Shown here: one piece after another, positions 1-9,806 of the stretch
Numbering within the stretch: position 1 is the first letter of the stretch
How the letters are laid out: each line of letters opens with the position of its first letter
DNA from: Bigelowiella natans CCMP2755
Taxonomy: Eukaryota > Cercozoa > Chlorarachniophyceae
NCBI GenBank assembly: GCA_000320545.1
Contig: ADNK01000295.1
Span: 1 to 27,044 of the forward strand
Direction of reading: 5' to 3'
Length of the DNA stretch: 27,044 bases
The notes under the pieces: model-generated
Database searches by the model: none
The model's input: the letters and a program-made list of their open reading frames with translations, nothing else
Told to the model about the DNA's origin: nothing
Translations under genes and position numbers: made by a program

Positions 1-106
1 ACACACACATCCCACTCACTCACACTCGCTGAGCTGGTCGTTGAGTAAGCAAGTATGCATTCATCGTGTATGAACTGAACAAGGGGCTGATGGTTATTGG
101 GTGCAG

Positions 107-789
107 ATTCTGTGGACGTTCTCCATCTTTCTCGAGGCTTTTGCACTGCTTCCACAGTGAGTAGCAGCTATATAATAGTGATTATCAATCCGAATTATTC
201 CTGCATGGGAAATATCAGAGAAAACGCGGCAGTAGTCAACATTTTCCTTTGTTGGGGACGTCTTAAATCAAGCTGGTGTAACTCCTTATTCCGATAATTA
301 GATATGTGCTGCTGTACCGCTTGGACTCGCGTGCGGACCCATATAGCTTCGGGATCGTGGCCATGTTAGGAGGCTATCGCATGCTATACCTTTTAAAGTA
401 GTAAATAACCAAATACCTACCCGTTGATCTCTCTCTCTCTCTCTGGCAGAACGAGTGCAATAAGAAAAGAATAGCGAGGAGGCATGGGGGGGGGGGGAGG
501 GGGGTTTATGGTAACGCAGGAAGTAGCACATATGCAGCCGCTCTCGAGTGCTGGGAAACATTTCTTTCCATGCGTAATTATTTAATCGGTTTTTGCTTCG
601 TTCTTTGATCTTGATTCATTGCCTGATGATCTGCCTTGCGCTTCAATCCGGTCATCAATCATCAACACTTAGCTGGTTGATGAAGTTCACTTGGAAGGGT
701 GCTTACGTGTCGCGCTACCACGTTGTCTCTTCAATCGGCGGATTAGGTGCTCTTTCACATTTCTTCTTTTCTCCAATGCTTTTTCTTCA

Positions 790-845
<56 letters not shown>

Positions 846-884
846 ATCTATCTATATATCCCTCTTTCCCCCGTATTAAGTTAT

Positions 885-920
<36 letters not shown>

Positions 921-953
921 CTATATATCCCTCTTTCCCCCGTATTAAGTTAT

Positions 954-990
<37 letters not shown>

Positions 991-1375
991 TATGTGTATG
1001 TGTCCGTGTATTTCATGACCATGATCACGATCGATAATAAGGATAATTCGGGTCTCCTTTATTCTCTATATGTCTTCCCCTACTGCTCTTTTTCCTTTTG
1101 TACGAATGACAGGGAACATGGTCTTCTACGTCGACTTTCTGATGCAGCGCGTGTTTACGGAATCTCCGCTCGCTGCTGTTGTGCGTCGCATAGACGGCCA
1201 CGCTAATGAAATTGTGAAGGAGATTGGGACGCAATTACAAGTTATCACAAAGACCGGAGGTTTAGAGGAGGAAAAGTCCGCCTCTGCCGCCGAAGAGGCA
1301 GCGAACAAGGTTGCTTCCCAACAGCTTTTGGACCCTGCGGTAAGCGAGGAGGGAGAAGAACCGTCACCTGCCTAA
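107..1375 (+). CDS. ERD2/KDEL-receptor family protein, 3' part (exons 107-156, 302-397, 673-746, 1113-1375)
   Basis: ERD2 proteins are seven-helix receptors that return ER-resident proteins with HDEL/KDEL-type tails from the Golgi. The first exon reads ILWTFSIFLEAFALLPQ, almost the family signature (LWTFSIYLE..AILPQ). The second gives the GGYRMLYLLNW stretch, which matches the family's LGxYRxLYxxNW. The last two give GGLGNMVFYVDF, which matches AGLVQTxLYxDFF. All four exons join in frame across GT-AG introns. The N-terminal helices lie left of the window. Instead of ending soon after the last helix with a short lysine-rich tail, the protein runs on for about 70 residues with an acidic, Ala/Glu-rich end (EEEKSASAAEE, SEEGEEPSPA), stopping at TAA 1373-1375. 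Family assignment is confident. The long tail could mean an ERD2-like paralogue rather than the canonical receptor. Confidence 0.85.
793..990 (+). repeat. CT/GT microsatellites and a 69-bp tandem duplication in an ERD2 intron
   Basis: A (TC)n run at 793-829 switches directly to (TG)n at 829-845. After it a unit of about 69 bp occurs twice: CTATATATCCCTCTTTCCC starts at 852 and again at 921, and each copy is followed by GTATTAAGTTATACG and a GT run. The whole block lies inside the intron 747-1112. Confidence 0.9.
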
Positions 1376-2194
1376 TTTAAGTTAAGTATCAAATTTGGGT
1401 ATGCTTCGTTATCTCCAAGTAGCTCTGTCCGTAACAATAGCGCATTGTGTCCTATGCGCATATCTAGATGTTGCAAACACATCGGGAAAATGTGTACTAT
1501 GCACATGTAGTTGCACATGTGATTTATACATATTTTTTATCAAGTGAATTGCGCCTCTCTAGTACTGCAAGAACGCACGCATCTCTGACTGTCATGAAAA
1601 CAACGTAGACAGCAGCAAGCTGTCACGCATGCCGTTTGACAGTAAAGGCAAATACGAAAGTTTTAACAACTTTTAGACAAACTGCTGCAGCATGTACGGA
1701 ATCTAGTTTATTTTCCAAAAGAGCAGGGCTAGAGAGGCATGTGCAAACTTTGCTTGGCTACAATGACCAAAGCTGCCAGACACTATGATTGCGTATGTGT
1801 GCATGCAATGTGCAAATTGTACGAAACATGTGCTGAATTAAAGAGAAAGTGGCTAGAGAGGGTTTTGCTCGACATTTGCGTGTTTGTTTACACTAGCACA
1901 TGCACCTGTTTGCATGCTGCATACTTATTGTGCTCTGTTTTATGTGAGGCGCCGCAAAGCGCATCACATTGAAGGTCGCAGTGCACGTTGTGCGGTAGAA
2001 CGACCAGTGCGTGACAATGATGAAATGGCGGCAATGTAAATGTGGCTGTGACACTCAAAAGCTATTCCTACATTCCAGAATGAAGCTAGATGTACATGTG
2101 ATGCGTGCACATTGATATGTGTATACTACTCACAATCGAGGTATACCCAACTTGATCCTGGTATGACATCGTCTTACATATGAATTTGGTTTAT
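1376..2194. other. Intergenic spacer between two convergent genes
   Basis: This 819-bp spacer separates the 3' ends of the ERD2 gene (+) and the 38-exon gene (-). It is AT-rich with scattered TGCA words. An open frame at 1739-1972 (+) has no splice context, no recognisable motif and a biased Cys/Leu content, so I do not treat it as a gene. I see no RNA gene. Confidence 0.6.
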
Positions 2195-5100
2195 TTAAAT
2201 TGTTACTTTCCTTGAAAAACCTGCATCTTCATGATCGATTTCTTCGGACTTAATTTTCATGTAATACTTATAAAGTGTCTCATCTTTCGGTATTCCTTTT
2301 CTTCCCTCTTTGTAATAGCAAGCTAATCTATAAGCAGCAGCGAAGCGAACCATAGTCTTATCAGTGTCGACTATAAATTCCAATAGTTCTCTGATTTTAC
2401 GATACCCACCCCGGGTTCCTCGGTACTTATCCACAAATTTGTACATTGTATGAGCGGCTTTATGTTCACCGTTTTCGATTGCTTTTTTAAGCAAGTCACT
2501 TGCGATATTTAATTCTTCGACCCCATTGCCAATAGAATTACTGGACATTTCTTCCATTTTTTCCTTATATCTATCGATATACGATTTTTCCACAGCACCT
2601 TCGACTGTTCCTTCTACCACACCCCGTGTAGACGGACTCTTATTTTCTCTGTTGTGCATATCTTGAAATGATATCCTTGGGCGTGGTCTCTTATTAACTT
2701 GCGATATCGCAGGTTTATCTACTTCATCCTCATCATCTTCATCAACATCAAAAGGGTTTTTGGCTTGTTTGTCCACACTGGGTAGAGATTTCGCCGTCGG
2801 GGTGAGAGGACTATCTTCCCCAGTTGCTCTCGACGATAGGATAAACGAAACGTATTTACTATTCCCAGAAGTCGTATTAGGGCGAGGGCTTGGAGTGGGT
2901 GTTCGCGACTTCAATTGCGCAACATCCTCAAGCCTTGGTCCAAAGGTTGCAACAGAAAAACTATCGCTAGGTAATCGTTGAAGCCAGCGGTATACCACCT
3001 AGATTACGTTTAAGTATTTTTTCACATTCATCACAATAAGGAATCGTCATACCTTCTTTCTGCTTACTTCTGCAGCATCAATTGTTCTCTTTGGATTGTC
3101 AATCAGCATTTCGAGGTGACTTTTAACAGCATTAAGTTTAGTTTAAAAATTGAGCGGTTGAATATTGTTTACCCATATAGAAATTTGAATGTCTCGTAAT
3201 CCTTTTGATCTTTTGAAGCATCCATAGCCATCCGAATATACTTCAAACCCTTTACGTGTTAATGCTTAAATTCTTCAATATTTGGAAGCGAATCAGTACA
3301 ATACCTCTTCCTCAGATTTTTCAATTCCCTTTCTCTTTACCTTATCGAAATGATATACAGCGAGGCGTTGCAGACTAGGAACATGGCCAATATTCCCAGC
3401 CCTCTCTAGCAAAAGCACCTGAATAGACCACGTGACTTTTCATACGCTGAATGCTAGTGAAAAACTTACAGTTTCTTTATATCCATCCTTCTTAATTTCG
3501 TCAGCGAGGTTATACAAGCAGACGGCGTCGTTGAGGTCTGATCCCTGGAACAGTATTTATTGTTATTGCTCCAATCAATATTGAGATCTTATGCAAGAGC
3601 CCGTTATAGTTCAATATAGTTTAACGCTAACCTTCTTCAAAATCTGTTTCTTTTTTTCATATTCTCCAATAAATCCATAAAGGTAAGCAAGGTTAGAGAG
3701 AATATAGCCCTAATAGTTTTGAAGTTATATCCTTTTCACATTAGAGTTAACGTTTCAGCTGAAACCTTTTCCCCCTTTTCGAGAGCATATTCGCACCAAT
3801 GTATTTCCTGTAGAATTTCAAATATTCATCTCAGAAAGTTGCTAAGTTGCTAAGTTGTGATGTACACAGACCAGTATTTTGTTTAGTGCAGCTCTTCCAA
3901 CTTTTCTAGAAAGCCCCTGAATAGCTTCAGGCTCATCCATTCCATTCCCAATCAAGGATTTCACAGGTAGTCGACTTGTAATGGTTTAGTATAAGTTTAA
4001 CTACTTATTAATTCGAGAAACAAAGCATTAATTTACCTTTCATTGGTGAAAAACCATTTCACTGACTTAGCCACCTGAATTTTATTATCACTTGGTGACA
4101 TAATGAGTACATGTAGCTTCTTTTTAGCAACCTCTTTGCTATCTGGGTTCTCCATAATTTCTTTTTCATAAAGGTCTCTGTAGAGAAGAGACAAGAAGAA
4201 GGCAGCTGTGGAACTCTTCTCGGAATCATTTGTCAGATATATTCGCTGAAGCAATCTTGTAAGTTGTTGCAATGTGTAAGCTTCGAAACTATTATAAAGA
4301 AGAAAATGTACCTTGATATTCTGTTTGAAGATTTTCGACATGACTCAATTTTCTTCGAGTATTCAGGTTTCTTTGAGTCCAAAGAGCCCCAGTTTTCAAG
4401 CATTTCATCCCATAGTAGGTTAGTAAGGATCATCATTGTAACCTGTTCGCTTTCCTCACCATAGTGCTTGAGGGATTCTTCATCGGAAGCCTATACTTTC
4501 AACGATTAGCCTTTATCATATTTAAATTTAATCTTATTTACCTGAGTTAGATACTCTATTGCAATCTTATAACTCGGTTGATGAAATATTTTAGTTCCAT
4601 TTTTTTCTGATAGGTAACGCGCTTGAACCAAGAGCCCATTTCCAACCTTCAATCTTTCCCGATGGTTTTGTGGTCCCTAACATTTTCATTCTATTTCAAA
4701 TCATATAACATTCGAAATAGAACTAGATTACTTTGATATGGAGCTGTTGAATGATCTCAAATTTTCTATTTCTCTCCCGGCCTTCAGCTTCGTCCAGTTT
4801 CTCAACTTTGCGCTAAGATGGATCAATACTTACATACTCCAAAAAATTTAATGTACATAATGTGGCCCTCACCAGCAAACTAAATTCCATGCCCTTCATA
4901 AGCAAGGCCTCAGTAGTTCTACCCATTCTGTCCTCTTCCTCTATTCTCTCTGATAAGATTTTCAAAGAGTCTTGCTGCAGAAAAATAGAGTTTCACGTGA
5001 CATCTCTATCATGATTATTAAGCTGATTACATATTTTTTTTTCAGATCTGAAACTCTTCGGGTATCTTCGGCTTGCCACTTTTGAAATTCTGCTAGGTGC

Positions 5101-5229
5101 TCCTAAAGTTAGAATGTACTAATTAAGTACTGAATGAACATGTTAAATTAAATTTATACCTCAATGGAATCATTAAGCTTTTTCTCCCGTGGAAACCACA
5201 CATTAGCCTCCATATAATGCACCTTGTAG

Positions 5230-5302
<73 letters not shown>

Positions 5303-8300
5303 CAAAATATCTCCAGTGTATGTAATTTAATTCAAACCTTACTATCTGCCTCATCTCCCTTTCCTAAGTTTGAGAAAAATTGAAGAATTGTTTTTATTAG
5401 TTAGATTTGGTTTCTCACCGCGTTGTTGATCCAGAAACACAAGCATATCTGTGAAGTTTTCAGCTATCTCAAATGCCTGTTTGTATAAAGTTTAATCTTT
5501 TTCAAGCACCGTATCCAAGTCATCTTACCGATTCATTTACGAAATCCTTTCTTGTTACAAGATTTCCACGATTTGCGCGGACTTCCTGTTAGGACTTACT
5601 TAGTGTATATTACTATAAATTTCCCTCTAAATTGTGATGACTACCTCGCCTTTGCTGACGTCCAGCTTCCATGTTGCTAGCACAGGTGCAAAATCTTGAA
5701 TATCGACCTTTGGTGTCATAGCAAATGAATTCTCTTTTTGTTAATTTTCTTATGCACGTCACCATTAAAAGATGGGGGAAATGTTTCTCCCATATCTGCC
5801 TGAGATCAGGATTGTTGATCTTGAGGTGACTCTATTGGAAAAATTAATCATTAGTCGCCACCTGTCCAAACAGTATAGTATGGACCATCGAACACCTGAT
5901 TCACTTTAAGATGAAACTTATGAAGATCTTGTAGCATTTCTTGGTTCTTCGTCACAGTATCCATGACCATCAGAGTGGATTTGAAATGTGCACTCATAAC
6001 TATCCTGTAGCATGAAAACTCGGAATGATTACAATAATAGTGTTCTTTCCTTCCCAAAGTCTTACTGTTTCAACTGCTCTTCCATTTCCAGAAACATAGA
6101 CTTCCGGTCCACAGCATTAAATGCATTTCGCATCAACGCTTCAATGCCAGATTTCCAACCCTAAAACGACAAATCCCAAATCCCTGAAACAATACCTTCG
6201 CTAGAAATCGTGACATACCATTATTGAGTCAGTGAGGGTGGTTTTTTTCTTTTTCTCCTCCGCCTGTCCATCCGATATTTCGAGATAATTTAATATTTCC
6301 TGTAACAAGATATCATAGTTTGTCAAACAAACCTGATTTTAAGTAATGATTTTGTCGTTGGGTACAACTTTTCGAATTAACGTTTTGAGGGGCTCCTCCG
6401 GTGTATCTTCGGAGACAACCTATAAAATTTATACCAAGCGAGGCCCTTGAAAATACATCACTGATGTGAACATATAATATATGTGTGTTGTGTGTTGTGT
6501 GTGCACTTATGTATGAAAATGTTTCTTGTATTAATCTTTCACTACCTCAGAGATCGCATCGACATTAAGAACAATTTTTAGATACTTCTTCTTTATCGAA
6601 CTGTTCTCCGAGTTTGGAAGTTTTTTGATCGTTTCAAACTCAAAAGTTTGTCCATCGGGCTCTGCGGATGGCCATACCTAATACAGATGATATCCATAAC
6701 TTTCTACAATGTATTATACATAATAAGTAGAAACCTCTATCCAGGTCATTCTATCTGTGGACATCGAAGCTTCTGCTCTTTTTTCATAATAGTTGATAAT
6801 ATTTTTAGATTCTTGTCCCGCTTTCAGACCCTCGAGAAGGTCACTAATTTTTAACTGTTTCATTGTTTAAGTCAAAGAAGAGCATAGTAATTTCAGTAAT
6901 TTAAGGATTAAAGTAACCCGGAGCTTAATCGAATTTCTACTTCCATCGTCTTTTTGTTTGTTCTGTATGAAGCATTGTGTGAGTCTTTTCCTACCCTTTT
7001 TGAAAATAATACGATACCTTCACGCGAGTTAAAACAACAAGTACATTTGTAAGAACTCGACGGACTTGCAGCTTCAATTCAGACAAGATTCCTTTTTTCC
7101 CCTCGATTCCTCTGCATCTGAGCAAAAATGTATAATTTAAAGTTTATTCCCTGAGTCAATGATGTTCAACACCTTTCTGCCACTCCACTTATCATTATGC
7201 CCCAAAGTTGCATAGAAAATTTGAGCAGTCTGGAGAGAATTGTTTGAACCTTGCACAATAATTTATATATTCATGGGAGAGTTAAGAAGAGATTTTCTTT
7301 ATACCTCTGAATCAATATCCCTCATTGAATTAAATGCGTCCACGATAACCTATGGTAGACTCTGAAGATTAATAAATGGTAATGGATATCTTATTGTTCA
7401 TAGGGGTTCCAACCATCATTGGCTTCACGAGGAACAAAACTTCGCTGGCAGCGTGAGCTGCTAAAAGTAGAGCTTTGCCGGCCTATTTTAAGGTTACCTA
7501 TTAATATTTACAGTGGAAATAGAATGATCAAATAAAATACCATCTTCACCCCTGCTTTTGCAAACCTATGAAAAGAAAATTTGTTGAGTGTAGTGGCGAG
7601 CATTTTTGTTTTCCAACTGAAACTGACTTTGAAAAGTTTGCATCGATTTTAATCCCTGTCTTCACATTCGCAAACTGTGTGAGTTCTCCTAGCACTTTCG
7701 TACCAATAGACTCTGCTTTGTCCTATAAAAATAAGTGGTATATTTGTTTTCGAGTCATTGAAAATATTTTATCGGTCGCTTACCGCTATTTTCTTAGCCA
7801 CGAAAGCACCAATCTCTTTAGTTTTGCTTTTGATCATCTCAATCTGAGAATAAACGTTTACTATCAAATCATGTTGTTAAGTAAACGTGACCCCTGACTT
7901 TCTTCTGATCTTCCTCATCCAATTCGTCAACTAGATAGACAACGAAAGTTATTCCAGGAAGAACAAAAACTAACATATATCTTACATGAAGCCATAACAT
8001 CATCAACGATGTCCTGTATCTGGTCGTCTGCTTCTTTCTGATAAAGAAACTATGAACAGCCTGTAGACAAAATTCACAAGGATCTATCTCACATCAAATG
8101 ATTCCGCCTCGTTTTGAGGGTCTTCTTCCTTGTTTTCTTTAGGCTCTGACTTGTTCATCTGGTCATTTCCTTCGTCTTTATTCCTTTTCTGATCTATGTT
8201 TCCTCCTTGCACTCCAGGATCTTTACAAGAGCTATTCGCTTCACCTAGTTGATTTGCCAAGTACTTATTGCCTGTTTGGTGGCTACTTATTTGCATTTTT

Positions 8301-8484
8301 GGTCATTTATTTCGTTGATGACGCTGGAATCATTACTTTTGCTACGTCGCAATTGCAGATCAGTCCCTTCACTCTTTCCACTCATAAGACCGGCAACTGG
8401 CTTCTTCACGGGCGCTGAATTTAGATCCTTGTTTTTCATCGTTTGCTCCTTGGGAGTTCCCTCCGCACTGCAACCATGCCCCAT
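2195..8484 (-). CDS. 38-exon gene: large helical protein with acylation-type N-terminus and Sel1/TPR-like C-terminal part
   Basis: My exon chain (minus strand, in order): 8484-8337, 8271-8093, 8037-7986, 7930-7899, 7843-7784, 7722-7628, 7565-7541, 7482-7414, 7349-7305, 7249-7173, 7111-7018, 6962-6918, 6854-6735, 6677-6546, 6419-6369, 6299-6219, 6160-6066, 6004-5872, 5819-5763, 5707-5645, 5585-5529, 5476-5419, 5363-5338, 5222-5160, 5102-5031, 4974-4873, 4812-4732, 4676-4542, 4490-4312, 4255-4037, 3974-3866, 3807-3766, 3709-3632, 3544-3470, 3418-3305, 3249-3173, 3119-3053, 2998-2195. All phases agree, giving about 1,330 residues. A few edges are uncertain (8244 for 8271, 7429 for 7414, 5831 for 5819). 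The start is supported by an in-frame stop 33 bases upstream. The N-terminus is MGHGCSAEG; a charged linker, helix-rich and coiled-coil parts follow. Exons 32-37 read like Sel1/TPR repeats (ILSNLAYLYGFIGEYEKK, LLLERAGNIGHVPSLQRLA). The last exon holds a Ser/Thr/Pro-rich acidic linker, then one more helical repeat. I do not recognise the family and infer a scaffold or signalling role only weakly. Confidence 0.75.
5233..5300. repeat. (AT)n-(GT)n compound microsatellite inside an intron
   Basis: (AT)n at 5233-5268 passes directly into (GT)n at 5269-5300. It lies in the intron 5223-5337 of the 38-exon gene and makes that intron about twice the usual length there. Confidence 0.95.
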
Positions 8485-9806
8485 GGTGTGATTTGCTTGC
8501 GCAATGAAAGATATCGCCTCCTACGTGTGGTTGGAGCTCGGAATGGCTTGTTCTGTGCTTGTCGCGCATGCAAAATGAACGGGGAGTGCATGAGCAATCT
8601 GTCATTCTGGTTTCGCGCTGGCACCAACTGAGGATTTTGATGCCAGATTGCATGCAGACAACTCTCACTCTCACTGACTTGACATCAATGGATGGGGTGG
8701 TTGTGACCGGTTGCAAGAGGCGCATCCAGCTTGCTAGCAGCGCTGGAATGTGCATCTTGCTGTGAATGTCTCAATGAACAAATCAATCAATCAATCAGAA
8801 ATCACAATCAACTGTGAAACGAACTTCAAACCTGAGTCCTTGTGCAACAGAGAATCAGCTCGAAACTCGCAACGTGTCACTGTGAATCGTTCATTCAATG
8901 AGTTGAGTTGAACGATGGCTAGATGGAGCTGAGGTTCAAAGTGTTTGACTGCCAGGTGCACGCAGGCGGCAGCGACACGAACTCACGGTGCAAGTGTCGG
9001 TCCACGCTGCCCAGCTGTGCCGCAGTGTGGGGCTTCTTTGCTGCAAGCGCCCTCGCTAGCTCGCAATCTGGCAATGCATGAGTCTTGTGCACCGACAGCA
9101 TAGCTTCAGCCCTCGCTCCGCAGGTTCGCAAATTCACACCATCAATCAAATGATCAACAATTGAACCCTCCATTCCTGTTTGTTCGTGTTCTCACGCGCT
9201 CTTGTTGCACTGCAAGCCAGCAAGACACTCCACAGACTGTTGCATGTTGAGCAACACTGCTGGAGCAGATGGGCAGGGCTAGAGGGCCAGAGGGCTTTGG
9301 GGCTGTTTTGCCAGCACGCACGCACATCACAACAAGGCCACCCGTTTGCCGTGCAGCGCGTGTTGTCTGGTCATTGTGTTTGAAGCAGCCTCCGTGCGCT
9401 AGCTACGCTAGCTCTGAGGCTAGCGCACGGCACGGCACGACGCGTGCGTGCGCGTGCACCAATCTTGCAATCTCTACGGCACTACTCTAGTCTGTCTGGC
9501 AATGGTGTGGCATGCCTAGATGTGCTGCGTCACGCACCTCCGCCTAGGACGGATGCATTTCTAGATTTGCGTGAGCAAAAAATTTGATGGAAATTTTTGC
9601 ACGTGCCTACCACATTGCGCCCAGAACATGCAGTTCATGCGACAATAATGCACAATGCATCGCGCCTCTATCACTAATACCACGGACAGCGCATTATGAA
9701 GATGACATTAGTTTGTAGGTCCACATCTGCGTATCGCTCGGCATATCTTACGTGCAGCCAGGCTGATCATCTGAGAATCCCCAGCCGTGGTCTGCGCAGC
9801 AATTGC
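8485..9806. other. Intergenic spacer, 5' of the 38-exon gene and 3' of the aspartic protease gene
   Basis: About 1.3 kb without a convincing gene. It should hold the promoter of the minus-strand 38-exon gene. It is less AT-rich than that gene and rich in GCATGC, TGCATG and CTAGC words. There is a short (AATC)n run near 8780-8797 and an inverted repeat at 9392-9430. Open frames at 8369-8755 (-), 8919-9173 (-) and 9180-9490 (+) have no splice signals or motifs. Confidence 0.6.
9392..9430. repeat. Perfect 12-bp inverted repeat (possible hairpin)
   Basis: CCGTGCGCTAGC at 9392-9403 is followed by its exact reverse complement GCTAGCGCACGG at 9419-9430, with a 15-base loop. The position, in the 3' flank of the aspartic protease gene about 380 bp beyond its stop, does not prove a function. 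It may only reflect the local abundance of CTAGC palindromes. Confidence 0.8.

Noticed and set aside
852-990. CRISPR-like repeat-spacer pattern
   Set aside because: There are only two copies, they are joined by GT microsatellite, and they lie in a eukaryotic intron.
593-1037. Open frames rich in Ser-Leu and Cys-Val
   Set aside because: Beyond the true exon 673-746 these are only translations of CT and GT repeats in the intron.
673-1375. Reading the WKGAYVSRY...VDF segment as the C-terminus of a type-II NADH dehydrogenase
   Set aside because: Two upstream exons (107-156, 302-397) join in frame and carry the ERD2 signatures, so the KDEL-receptor family fits the whole chain better.
4834-4872. 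Extending exon 4873-4974 leftward to 4834, with a 21-bp intron
   Set aside because: 21 bp is too short for splicing. The GTGAGG donor at 4867-4872 gives a normal 60-bp intron and keeps the frame.
8369-8755. 128-codon open frame on the minus strand near the start of the 38-exon gene
   Set aside because: It overlaps exon 1 in a different frame and does not join to later exons in phase.
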